Source: Comamonadaceae bacterium (GTDB lineage: Bacteria; Pseudomonadota; Gammaproteobacteria; Burkholderiales; Burkholderiaceae_C). From it: a DNA stretch of 34,562 nt. Under the pieces are notes generated by a model. The model ran no database searches. It had not been told where the DNA came from and saw nothing but the letters and a program-made list of their open reading frames with translations. The stretch covers positions 1-34,562 of the forward strand of contig JAHFQI010000016.1 of NCBI GenBank assembly GCA_023259355.1. The letters run 5' to 3'. This document shows positions 27,249 to 34,228 of the stretch, piece after piece. Position numbers and translations under genes: made by a program. How positions within the stretch are numbered: position 1 is the first letter of the stretch; each line of letters begins with the position of its first letter.

Positions 27249-28375
27249 GCGCGCCCCCTCACGGCGTTTCGCAAGGCCCGCGCCATGGCGGGCTCCGTGG
27301 CCAGATGCCCGGCGTGGACCGGGATGGTGCCGACCGCCCCCGCGCCAGCCGGGCCAGCGAACCAGGCCGTGACGCGCCGCGCGTTGCCGGGCGAACAGAC
27401 CGCGTCGAAGCGGCCATGAAGGACCTGCACCGGCGCCCGGGCCGGCGCTGAAGCTGGCGTTGCGGCGGCTTGCGCCAGCCAGCCGCGCCAGGCTGGAACG
27501 GCCCCGCTCAACAGGTGGTCGCACCCCCGCGACAGCAGCCGGGCCTGCAACGCCACCTTCCGCGCCTGCGCGGGGGGCACCGGGCGCCGCATGCGCAGCC
27601 CCGCCGCCCCTCGACGCTCGCTGCGCCGAAGGTCGCGCCAGGCGGCGCGCAGCCGCCACGCCGCCGCCGCGTTGTTCTCCGGCGCAACCTCAGACGCATG
27701 GCGTGACGCCCGGCATGCGCCGCGCAGGGCGGTGCGGCCCTCCGCCAGCAGCCAGGCGCGGGCCACCAGGGCGGCCGCCGGACCAGGTGTTGCAAAACGG
27801 AACAACCGATGTACCGCGCCCAGCCAGGCAGGCAAACCGAGCCTTGATGCCGGTGGAGGCAGGCCGGCCTGGCGCAGCACGCCAGCCGGCATCGCACGGA
27901 CCAGACCCCAGACATCGCCGGTGCGCCCCAGGAAACTGCCGCGCAGCACCACCCGTTCCACGGACGCCGGGTAGCGGCGCAAGTAGGCCAGCGCGAGGTA
28001 CGCCCCCCAGGAGCCGCCCAGCACCGACCAGCGCGGAATGGCCAGCGCCTCGCGCAGCGCTTCCAGGTCCGACACCATCGCCGCCACAGGCAGGCGCCCG
28101 GCGCGTCGAACGCCAGCCGCCGCACTGCCGCGCTGGTGCGACCCCCAGGCCGTGTGAAGCGCCGCGTCGAACGCCGCCAGCAAGGCCGGCGACGCGCCGC
28201 TGCCGGGGCCGCCGTGCAGCACCAGCCAGGGCTCGCCACCAGACTCGCCCAGCCGCCAGCCGGACTGCCCCCCCGCGGCGGTCATCAGGCGCCACGGCCG
28301 CGGGCGAGAGCCGCCCTCGTAAAGCGTGGTGTCGGGACTGGCTGCGGGGGTGTCTGTAGGGGCTTGGTTTCTCAT
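27242..28375 (-). CDS. Alpha/beta hydrolase, prolyl aminopeptidase-like, divergent from pqqA
   Basis: A 377-residue protein related to S33 prolyl aminopeptidases. It has the oxyanion motif HGGPGSG (54-60), nucleophile elbow GGSWG with Ser122, probable acid Asp324 (HGRFDAV) and His357 (VHAGHL), so the triad looks intact. The DQRGxGxS loop typical of true prolyl aminopeptidases is degenerate here (SHQRGSAAAG). Specificity has therefore probably shifted. No signal peptide is evident. ATG 28375 (MRNQAPTD) is chosen as the last Met before conserved sequence. It faces pqqA across 108 bases and overlaps the metallohydrolase gene by seven bases. Peptidase-like genes are common in pqq loci (for example pqqF, or an S9 peptidase in pseudomonads), so a role in processing cross-linked PqqA is plausible but unproven. 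Confidence 0.7.
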   Translation of the reverse strand: MRNQAPTDTPAASPDTTLYEGGSRPRPWRLMTAAGGQSGWRLGESGGEPWLVLHGGPGSGASPALLAAFDAALHTAWGSHQRGSAAAGVRRAGRLPVAAMVSDLEALREALAIPRWSVLGGSWGAYLALAYLRRYPASVERVVLRGSFLGRTGDVWGLVRAMPAGVLRQAGLPPPASRLGLPAWLGAVHRLFRFATPGPAAALVARAWLLAEGRTALRGACRASRHASEVAPENNAAAAWRLRAAWRDLRRSERRGAAGLRMRRPVPPAQARKVALQARLLSRGCDHLLSGAVPAWRGWLAQAAATPASAPARAPVQVLHGRFDAVCSPGNARRVTAWFAGPAGAGAVGTIPVHAGHLATEPAMARALRNAVRGRAC

Positions 28376-28390
28376 GGCATGGATGGTGCT
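28375..28390 (+). promoter_or_regulatory. Possible sigma54 promoter for pqqA
   Basis: TGGCATGGATGGTGCT keeps GG-N10-GC spacing and TGGCA, but the -12 element is GTGC rather than TTGC. It would give a leader of about 80 bases to pqqA. It overlaps the start codon of the divergent hydrolase gene. Such matches arise by chance in GC-rich DNA, and no clear sigma70 pair was seen as an alternative. Confidence 0.3.
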
Positions 28391-28483
28391 TGCAAGAGGC
28401 GTGCAAAGCGTTGTTGTACCGGCTTGCAACAGGTGGGACGGCATCGACTTTGCGCTCTGTTCAAACTACTTCAGGAGACTGCC

Positions 28484-28558
28484 ATGCAATGGACCACCCC
28501 GACTTTCGTCGACATGCGCTTCGGTTTTGAAATCACGATGTACATCGCGAATCGCTGA
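28484..28558 (+). CDS. pqqA: Coenzyme PQQ precursor peptide PqqA
   Basis: A 24-residue peptide ending FEITMYIANR. Glu16 and Tyr20 have the E-x3-Y spacing of the residues that PqqE cross-links and that become the PQQ skeleton. The N-terminal MQWTTPTFVDMRFGF is typical of PqqA. A CAGGAG ribosome binding site lies at 28472-28477, seven bases ahead of the start. A strong hairpin follows the gene before pqqB, as expected for a precursor needed in excess over the enzymes. Confidence 0.97.
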   Translation: MQWTTPTFVDMRFGFEITMYIANR

Positions 28559-28571
28559 CCCGGGATCGGAT

Positions 28572-28604
28572 GCCGCGGGCGCCCTTCAAACCGGCACCCG
28601 CGGC
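28572..28604 (+). other. Stem-loop between pqqA and pqqB
   Basis: GCCGCGGG (28572-28579) pairs with CCCGCGGC (28597-28604). After one mismatch GCC (28581-28583) pairs with GGC (28593-28595), leaving a 9-base loop. No T run follows, so this is more likely an RNA-stabilising or partially attenuating hairpin that sets the pqqA to pqqBCDE ratio than a full terminator. Confidence 0.7.
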
Positions 28605-28634
28605 GACCGGCCCCCCACCTCACACTTTCGGCCG

Positions 28635-29564
28635 ATGACTGACCTGACCTACCTGCGCGTCCTGGGTGCCTCCGCCGGCGGCGGCTTTCCCCAGTGGAAC
28701 TGCAACTGCGCCAACTGCCGCGGCGTCCGCGCCAACCAGCCCGGCCTGACACCCCGGACCCAGTCGTCCGTCGCATGGAGCCGCAACCGGCAGGACTGGC
28801 TGCTCTTCAACGCATCGCCCGACATTCTCACCCAGCTGCGCGCCCAGCCGGCGCTGCAGCCCGCACGTTCGCTGCGCGACACCGGCATCGCCGCCGTGGT
28901 GCTGATGGACGCCCAGATCGACCACGTCACCGGCCTGCTGATGCTGCGCGAGCGCGGCACGCCGCTGCCGCTGCACGCCACGCCCGAAGTGCTTGGCGAC
29001 ATCGGTTCCGGTTTCCCGATCACGTCCATCCTCGGCCACTACTGCGGCGTGCAGACACACCCGCTGCCGCTCGACGGCACACCGGCCCGCTGGAATTTCC
29101 TCGAAACCGCGCACATGGACCCGCTGGCCCTGAGCAGCAAGCCGCCGCCCTACTCGCCCTACCGCCACGCGCCCCGGCCCGGCGACAACATCGGCGTCAC
29201 GCTGGTCAACGAGCGCACCGGCCGGCGCCTGTTCTACGCCCCCGGGCTCGCCGAAATCAGCCCCGCCGTCTGGCAGGCCATGCAGGCCGCCGACGTGGTG
29301 CTGGTCGATGGCACGTTCTGGACCGACGACGAAATGATCCGTCTCGAACTCAGCAAGAAGCGCGGCCTGGACATGGGCCACCTGCCCCAGTCCGGCCCCG
29401 GCGGCATGCTGGAGCACCTGAAGCGGCTGCCGAGCACCACGCGCAAGGTGCTCATCCACATCAACAACACCAACCCCATCCTGCGCGACGACGGCCCCGA
29501 GCGCGCCGAGCTTACGGCCGCGGGCGTGGAAGTGTCCTTCGACGGCATGGAGATCGCCTTCTGA
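28635..29564 (+). CDS. pqqB: PQQ biosynthesis protein PqqB
   Basis: A 309-residue metallo-beta-lactamase-fold protein, reported to hydroxylate the tyrosine moiety during PQQ synthesis. Typical features are the N-terminal [16 protein letters not shown], where Cys residues (CNCANC) form a structural zinc site, then the metal-site region [16 protein letters not shown], and LPQSGPGGM toward the C-terminus. ATG 28635 begins [11 protein letters not shown], the family start. Its stop shares one base with the pqqC start (TGATG), so the two are coupled. Confidence 0.96.
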   Translation: MTDLTYLRVLGASAGGGFPQWNCNCANCRGVRANQPGLTPRTQSSVAWSRNRQDWLLFNASPDILTQLRAQPALQPARSLRDTGIAAVVLMDAQIDHVTGLLMLRERGTPLPLHATPEVLGDIGSGFPITSILGHYCGVQTHPLPLDGTPARWNFLETAHMDPLALSSKPPPYSPYRHAPRPGDNIGVTLVNERTGRRLFYAPGLAEISPAVWQAMQAADVVLVDGTFWTDDEMIRLELSKKRGLDMGHLPQSGPGGMLEHLKRLPSTTRKVLIHINNTNPILRDDGPERAELTAAGVEVSFDGMEIAF

Positions 29565-30280
29565 TGAACCCGAACCCTGAATCCCCCTGGAGCCACGCAG
29601 ACTTCGAGGCGCAGCTGCGCGCCAAGGGCGCCGGCTACCACATCCACCACCCGTTCAACGTCCGCCTCAACAGCGGCCAGTGCAGCGCCGACGAAGTCCG
29701 CACCTGGGTGGCCAACCGGTTTTATTACCAGATCTGCATCCCGCGCAAGGACGCAGCCGTCATGGCCAACATGCCCGACCGCGAGCACCGGCGCCTGTGG
29801 GTGCAGCGCATCCTGGACCACGACGGCCATGGCGACTTCGAAGGCAATGCCGCCGGCGGCATCGAGGCCTGGACGCGCCTGGGCGAGGCCGTCGGCCTCC
29901 ACCGCGACGACCTCTGGAGCCTGCGCCAGGTCGCGCCGGCCGTGCGCTTCGCCTGCGACGCCTACGTCAACTTCGCGCGCCAGGCGCCCTGGCAGGAAGG
30001 CGTGTGCTCGTCGCTGACCGAAATGTTCGCGCCGCAGATCCACAAGGACCGCCTGGCCACCTGGCCGCAGCACTACCCCTGGATCGAGGCCGACGGGCTG
30101 AGTTATTTCCGCCAGCGCATTCCGCTGGCCAGCCGCGATGTGGAACACGGCCTGCGCGTCACGCTGGGCTACTTCAACACCCGCGCGATGCAACTGCGCG
30201 CGCTGGAGATCCTGCAGTTCAAGCTCGACATCCTGTGGTCCATGCTCGACGGCATTGAAAAAGCCTGCGCGCCAAGGTGA
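29564..30280 (+). CDS. pqqC: Pyrroloquinoline-quinone synthase PqqC
   Basis: A 238-residue cofactor-free oxidase that performs the last ring closure and eight-electron oxidation to PQQ. Family markers include [33 protein letters not shown] (the conserved RFYYQ region) and DHDG with a His at about 86, equivalent to an active-site His. The C-terminal [20 protein letters not shown] also matches. Length agrees with stand-alone PqqC, so it is not a PqqCD fusion. Confidence 0.97.
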   Translation: MNPNPESPWSHADFEAQLRAKGAGYHIHHPFNVRLNSGQCSADEVRTWVANRFYYQICIPRKDAAVMANMPDREHRRLWVQRILDHDGHGDFEGNAAGGIEAWTRLGEAVGLHRDDLWSLRQVAPAVRFACDAYVNFARQAPWQEGVCSSLTEMFAPQIHKDRLATWPQHYPWIEADGLSYFRQRIPLASRDVEHGLRVTLGYFNTRAMQLRALEILQFKLDILWSMLDGIEKACAPR

Positions 30281-30285
30281 ACACC

Positions 30286-30552
30286 ATGAGCACCCCAGAC
30301 AACTGGAAACCCAGGATCGCACCAGGCATGCGCCTGCAGAGGGAATCCGTGCAGAACGCCTGGGTGCTGCTCTACCCCGAGGGCATGGTCAAGCTCAGCG
30401 ATTCGGCCAGCGAAATCCTGCGGCGCTGCGACGGCGCCCATGACGTGGCGGCGATCACGACGGAGTTGCAGGCGTTGTTCAATGTCGAAGGCATCGCCCC
30501 GCAAATCCAGAGCCTGGTCGATGAAGGAGCACGCCGTGGCTGGATCGTCTGA
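30286..30552 (+). CDS. pqqD: PqqA-binding chaperone PqqD
   Basis: An 88-residue RiPP recognition element that presents PqqA to PqqE. Typical stretches are WKPRIAPGMRLQRES, WVLLYPEGMVKLSDSASEIL and the C-terminal RRGWIV. ATG 30286 has an AAGGTG site six bases upstream. GTG 30277, overlapping the pqqC stop, would add three residues and is less likely. The 3' end overlaps pqqE by 17 bases. Confidence 0.94.
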   Translation: MSTPDNWKPRIAPGMRLQRESVQNAWVLLYPEGMVKLSDSASEILRRCDGAHDVAAITTELQALFNVEGIAPQIQSLVDEGARRGWIV

Positions 30553-31717
30553 CACCGTGGCGCCACCGTTCTGGCTGCTCGCGGAACTCACCTACAAGTG
30601 CCCCCTGCACTGCGTGTTCTGCTCGAACCCGGTGAACTACGCCGACACGGCTGCCGAACTCGACACCGCCACCTGGAAGCGGATCTTTGACGAAGCCCGG
30701 GCCATGGGCGCGGTGCAGCTCGGCTTCTCGGGCGGCGAGCCGCTGCAGCGCGACGACCTCGAAGAACTCGTCGCCCACGCGCACACGCTGGGCTTCTACA
30801 CCAACCTCATCACCTCGGGCATCGGGCTCACGCCCGAGCGGGCGCGCGCCCTCAAGCAGGCCGGCCTGGACCATGTGCAGCTCTCGTTCCAGGACTCCAC
30901 CCGCGAACTCAACGATTTCCTGAGCCACACCCGCACCTTCGAGGTCAAGAAACGGGCCGCCACCCTGATCAAGGAACACGGCTGGCCCATGGTGATGAAC
31001 GTGGTGATGCACCGCCAGAACCTGCCGCACGTGGGGCGCATCATCGAACTGGCGGACGAGTTGGGCGCCGAGTACCTGGAACTCGCCAACACCCAGTACT
31101 ACGGCTGGGCCTGGCTGAACCGCGACCACCTGCTGCCCACGCACCAGCAGCTGCAGGAGGCAGAGGCGGTGGTCAACGCCTACCGCGCCAAACTCACGGG
31201 CCGCTGCAAGGTGCTGTATGTCGTGCCCGATTATTTCGAGGACCGCCCCAAGGCCTGCATGAACGGCTGGGGTTCGGTGTTCCTGGCGGTCGCGCCCGAC
31301 GGCCTGGCCATGCCCTGCCACGCCGCGCGCAACCTGCCGGGCATGCCCCTGCCCAGCGTGCACACGCAAAGCCTCCATTCGATCTGGTTCGAGAGCCCCG
31401 CTTTCAATGCCTACCGGGGCTTTGAGTGGATGAAGGAGCCCTGCCAGTCCTGCCCCGACAAGGCCAAGGATTTCGGCGGCTGCCGCTGCCAGGCCTGGCT
31501 GTTCACGGGCGACGCGGCCGCCACCGACCCGGTGTGCAGCAAGAGCCCGAACCACGAGCAGGTGGTCCAGGTCGTGCAGCGCGCGGCCCGGCCCGACCCG
31601 GCCGCACCGGCAGTCAACGAGTTTCCGCTGGTGTTCCGCAACGATGCCGCCTCGCGCGACGCCGCAGTGCAGGCACGCGCCGTGCCGATGGCGCGGCCTG
31701 AGCCCCACAGATGTTGA
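30536..31717 (+). CDS. pqqE: PqqA peptide cyclase (radical SAM) PqqE
   Basis: A 393-residue radical SAM enzyme that joins Glu16 and Tyr20 of PqqA by a C-C bond. The SAM cluster motif CPLHCVFC is at residues 22-29, and LGFSGGEP follows. The SPASM region has CMNGWGS, MPCHAARNLPG, PCQSCPDKAKDFGGCRCQAW and DPVC, giving the auxiliary cluster ligands. GTG 30536 is preferred because AAGGAG lies six bases upstream; an in-frame ATG at 30521 would add five residues. The tail after the SPASM domain (from HEQVVQVVQRAARP) is a longer, poorly conserved extension of about 50 residues. The stop overlaps the next gene by seven bases. Confidence 0.96.
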   Translation: MAGSSDTVAPPFWLLAELTYKCPLHCVFCSNPVNYADTAAELDTATWKRIFDEARAMGAVQLGFSGGEPLQRDDLEELVAHAHTLGFYTNLITSGIGLTPERARALKQAGLDHVQLSFQDSTRELNDFLSHTRTFEVKKRAATLIKEHGWPMVMNVVMHRQNLPHVGRIIELADELGAEYLELANTQYYGWAWLNRDHLLPTHQQLQEAEAVVNAYRAKLTGRCKVLYVVPDYFEDRPKACMNGWGSVFLAVAPDGLAMPCHAARNLPGMPLPSVHTQSLHSIWFESPAFNAYRGFEWMKEPCQSCPDKAKDFGGCRCQAWLFTGDAAATDPVCSKSPNHEQVVQVVQRAARPDPAAPAVNEFPLVFRNDAASRDAAVQARAVPMARPEPHRC

Positions 31718-32712
31718 CCCGACGTGAAGCCCTGCGCCGGATGGCCGCCACAACCGCGGCGGCCGTCGCGGCAGCCGGCATCACCCGCAACGCCCAGGCG
31801 GACGACGCCGCTGCGGGCTTCCCCCGCCGCCCCATCACGCTGATCGTGCCTTGGGCGGCCGGCGGCGCCACCGATCTGACGCTGAGGATGATGGCCGAAC
31901 TGGCCGGCCAGCAACTGGGCCAGCGCATCGTCGTGGAAAACCGCGGGGGCGCCGGCGGCACGCTGGCCATGCCGGTGCTGCAGCAGGCCGCCCCGGACGG
32001 CTACACCCTGGCGCAGATGCCGCAGACGGTGTTCCGCGCCCCCTGGATTCAGAAAGTGGCCTGGGACCCGGTCCGCGACACCACGCCCATCCTCCAGGTC
32101 AGCGGCGTGACCTTCGGCATGGTGGCGCCCGCATCCAGTTCCCTGACGTCCGTGGAGGCCGTGCTGAACTGGGCGCGCCAGCATCCGGGGGAATTGACGA
32201 TTGCGACCAACGGCATCGGCACCACGCCGCATGTGGTGCTCGACGAGTGGTTTGAGAAACTGGGGCTGTCGTTCATCCACATCCCCTACAAGGGAGTCTC
32301 CGAGCAGATGCTGGCCGTCGCTTCCGGGCAGGTCATGCTCGGCATCGGCGCCAATGGCTTTGCGCCCTATGTGGACAGCGGGCGGGTGCGCCTGATTGCC
32401 ACCATGGCCGCGCGCCGCAGCCCGCGCTGGGCCGCCGTGCCCACGCTCCAGGAACTGGGCCACGGCATCGTGGCCAATTCGCCCTACGGGATTGCAGGTC
32501 CGAAGGGCCTGCCGGCGGCCGTGGTGCAGACGCTGCACGAGGCCTTCCGCCACGCCCTGCACGACCCACGGCATCTTGCCGAACTGGCCAAATACGACCA
32601 GGAAACCGCCTACCTCAACCCCGCCGAGTACGGCCGCGGCATGCAGGCCGCGTACGCGGCGGAGCAGCGCACCGTGGCCCGAATGGGCCTGGTTACGCGG
32701 ACCGGCAGCTGA
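31711..32712 (+). CDS. Bug-family (tripartite tricarboxylate transporter) solute-binding protein
   Basis: A 333-residue periplasmic receptor of the Bug/TctC family. A twin-arginine-like signal (TRREALRRMAATTAAAVAAA) precedes PITLIVPWAAGGATDLTLRM. Other family segments are VVENRGGAGGTLAM, PYKGVSEQMLAVASGQV and GPKGLPAAVV. Bug proteins bind small carboxylates, amides or aromatic acids. No TctA/TctB membrane genes are nearby, so it is an orphan receptor, as is common in Burkholderiales. The ATG lies inside the last codons of pqqE (seven-base overlap), so it is expressed with the PQQ operon. The ligand is unknown; binding of PQQ, a precursor or an oxidation product is only a guess. Confidence 0.88.
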   Translation: MLTRREALRRMAATTAAAVAAAGITRNAQADDAAAGFPRRPITLIVPWAAGGATDLTLRMMAELAGQQLGQRIVVENRGGAGGTLAMPVLQQAAPDGYTLAQMPQTVFRAPWIQKVAWDPVRDTTPILQVSGVTFGMVAPASSSLTSVEAVLNWARQHPGELTIATNGIGTTPHVVLDEWFEKLGLSFIHIPYKGVSEQMLAVASGQVMLGIGANGFAPYVDSGRVRLIATMAARRSPRWAAVPTLQELGHGIVANSPYGIAGPKGLPAAVVQTLHEAFRHALHDPRHLAELAKYDQETAYLNPAEYGRGMQAAYAAEQRTVARMGLVTRTGS

Positions 32713-33003
32713 GGGCATCGGCCCGATGAGGCGCCGGAAAGACTGCTTGGCGCCGTACTATCTGGTTTGCTCGGTGCGCAGGCTATAGTGCTTGCAACGA
32801 ATGCATTCACGCACTTGGTCCAACAAGCGCGTGGCGCGCAACACGGGAGGGGCGGCGGGTTTCATGGCTGAATTTAGTACTGTTTTTTTATACGGCCTAT
32901 GGTGCCAACAGCGTTTCGTCAAGCCGAATTCGGCCTTTTGGCGCAGTCAATTTAGACCGCAGGCTCCGGATATGGCCTGCGGCCTATCGCGGTCCACATT
33001 ACG
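32713..33003. other. Non-coding stretch between the pqq operon and the cassette
   Basis: No convincing gene. GGCGCC at 32730-32735 and 32749-32754 can pair after the operon but lacks a T run. From about 32860 the DNA turns AT-rich. A perfect 12-base palindrome GCCGAATTCGGC is at 32923-32934. CCGCAGGC...GCCTGCGG lies just before the cassette edge, with GACCGC and GCGGTC around it, which may be a decayed attC arm. RYYYAAC-like GTCCAAC is at 32818. A short open frame here starts poorly and is not family-like. Confidence 0.5.
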
Positions 33004-33004
33004 T

Positions 33005-33688
33005 TAGGCATCACATTCGATGGCCCAGGACGTATGAGATCAGAAGACAAATTCGCTTTAGCTAGTGTCGAACACCAAGCATTCCTAGTTGAGTTAGGAG
33101 AGCTTACGCTTGCTTGGTCCGACGTCGAGCAGGTTCTCTTCAAACTTCTGAAGCACTACTCCCGAGTATCTTGGCCAGTGGCTCAGGCACTCTTTTCAGG
33201 CACTCGGGCCCGAAATGCAATCAACTTTATTCGGGCGATCGCCGAGAATACTGACATGGAGCCGTCGCGGGTCCAGGATCTCGAAGAGGTCTTTACGCAG
33301 GTGCTCGCCATCAACTCACTGCGAGATTTCGTGGTGCACAACGTTGATGGATCAGAGCAGGAGTTTGAGGACTTGGACCCTAGCAAGCGGTACGTAAGCG
33401 ATGCACTTCGGTCGAGCCGGAAGTCAAAGTCAAAGACATACTTGGTCGGATCTGCAACGCTTGCCGCAATGCGCCATGACTGCGTGGAGTGCTGCTGGAG
33501 GCTTCATCCACATTGGGACCCAAAAAACATCCCATTTCAACCGGGTTCAGGTCGAGGCAAGCGTGAAGCGTGGAAGTTCAAGGCTCCCATGCTAAGTCAG
33601 CGGCGGGAGCGCGCCTGGTGATGCCTAACAATCCGGTCCAGCGGACAGCAGGCCAGCTGCGCTGTCCGCCTGCCGCTGACCTTTGTCG
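33005..33688 (+). mobile_element. Putative single integron gene cassette
   Basis: The left edge is GTTAGGC (33004-33010), a perfect GTTRRRY core. Integrase cleavage after its G gives a cassette start at 33005. The right edge is an attC-like site at 33623-33694, with its cleavage point after G33688. One gene almost fills the element, in the orientation expected for a cassette (attC after the stop codon). Base composition is visibly poorer in GC than the flanking genes. There is no integrase gene in the window, so this is an isolated cassette or part of an integrase-less attC cluster. Confidence 0.68.
33034..33621 (+). CDS. Cassette-borne unknown protein with HEPN-like RX4H motif
   Basis: A 195-residue protein not recognised as a named family. 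The first ~105 residues are predicted mostly helical (VELGELTLAWSDVEQVLFKL, then ARNAINFIRAIAEN and LEEVFTQVLAINSL) and end in RDFVVHN. Arg97-X4-His102 is the spacing of the catalytic RX4-6H motif of HEPN RNases. The second half is basic (SSRKSKSKTYL) and ends RRERAW. There is no signal peptide or membrane segment. No strong ribosome binding site is visible before ATG 33034. Codon use is less GC-biased than in neighbouring genes, consistent with transfer. The attC begins two bases after the stop. A toxin, defence or RNA-binding role is possible; the motif alone does not prove it. Confidence 0.75.
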   Translation: MRSEDKFALASVEHQAFLVELGELTLAWSDVEQVLFKLLKHYSRVSWPVAQALFSGTRARNAINFIRAIAENTDMEPSRVQDLEEVFTQVLAINSLRDFVVHNVDGSEQEFEDLDPSKRYVSDALRSSRKSKSKTYLVGSATLAAMRHDCVECCWRLHPHWDPKNIPFQPGSGRGKREAWKFKAPMLSQRRERAW

Positions 33689-33694
33689 TTGAAG
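33623..33694 (+). repeat. attC recombination site (59-base element)
   Basis: R'' GCCTAAC is at 33623-33629 (perfect RYYYAAC). A 5-base spacer and the L'' arm GGTCCAGCGG (33635-33644) follow. A central stem pairs GCGGACAGC with GCTGTCCGC. The L' arm CCGCTGACC (33673-33681) pairs with L'' except for one extra base, which is the usual asymmetry. After a 6-base spacer comes the R' position, GTTGAAG (33688-33694), which keeps GTT but departs from GTTRRRY in its last base. The total of 72 bases is normal for attC. Confidence 0.72.
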
Positions 33695-33779
33695 CTGTAT
33701 TTTTAGTCCCCCCCAGGCCTCAAACTGGCCCGTGACTTGCACGCGCAACGCGGGGACTTGAAGAAGCCGTGACAGCCGT

Positions 33780-34103
33780 TCAGCGCGCCAGAACCCACTC
33801 CACGATGGTCTTCACTTCGGCTTCGGCCAGCGAGTTGTTCGCGGGCATGGGGATACGGCCCCAGGCGCCCTTGGAGCCGTTGCGCACGCTCTGCACCAGG
33901 TGGCTCACGGCATCGGACTGGCCGCGGTATTTGTCCGCGACCAGCTTGTAGGCGGGGCCCACCACTTTCTCATTGATGGAATGGCAGGACAGGCAGCCGG
34001 CATCCCGGGCCATCTGTTCGGGCGTAGCCGCCCAGGCTGCCGGCGTGGCAAGCAGCGCGCACAGCGCGAGGCCTTTTGCCGCTTCAAATACTCGGGATCG
34101 CAT
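33780..34103 (-). CDS. Small class I cytochrome c
   Basis: A 107-residue periplasmic monohaem cytochrome. The signal peptide (AAKGLALCALLATPAAWA) is followed by haem motif CLSCH in AGCLSCHSINEKVVGPAY, and a Met ligand in WGRIPMPANN. It matches the c-551/c8 group. Read on its strand, a GGAG ribosome binding site precedes the start. It lies downstream of the alcohol dehydrogenase on the same strand and would accept electrons from it, although a terminator-like hairpin separates the two. The cassette's attC ends about 85 bases from its stop. Confidence 0.92.
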   Translation of the reverse strand: MRSRVFEAAKGLALCALLATPAAWAATPEQMARDAGCLSCHSINEKVVGPAYKLVADKYRGQSDAVSHLVQSVRNGSKGAWGRIPMPANNSLAEAEVKTIVEWVLAR

Positions 34104-34132
34104 ACCTATTTCTCCAGGTCATCGTTGAATCG

Positions 34133-34170
34133 AAAAAAAACGGCGGCTGGCGGACCACCACACCGCCGCC
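34133..34170 (-). terminator. Intrinsic terminator after the alcohol dehydrogenase gene
   Basis: On the minus strand CGGCGG pairs with CCGCCG around a loop of 16 bases, and the stem is followed by eight T (34133-34140 read as A on the plus strand). A second GC stem, ACGGGGC/GCCCCGT at 34186-34207, lies closer to the dehydrogenase stop. The cytochrome gene downstream would be reached only by read-through or its own promoter. Confidence 0.65.
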
Positions 34171-34228
34171 AGGGTCGCCTGGAGAACGGGGCGCCAAAAG
34201 GCCCCGTCCTTCAAGACCGCGGGCCGTG

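Noticed and set aside
27690-28406. Possible frameshift in the hydrolase next to pqqA, because its DQRG loop is degenerate
   Set aside because: The other two frames show no hydrolase motifs in this region, and the full catalytic triad lies in one frame, so divergence is more likely than a frameshift.
32792-33007. 71-codon frame upstream of the cassette
   Set aside because: It runs through palindromic non-coding sequence, has no ribosome binding site, and its content looks like translated attC-type repeats.
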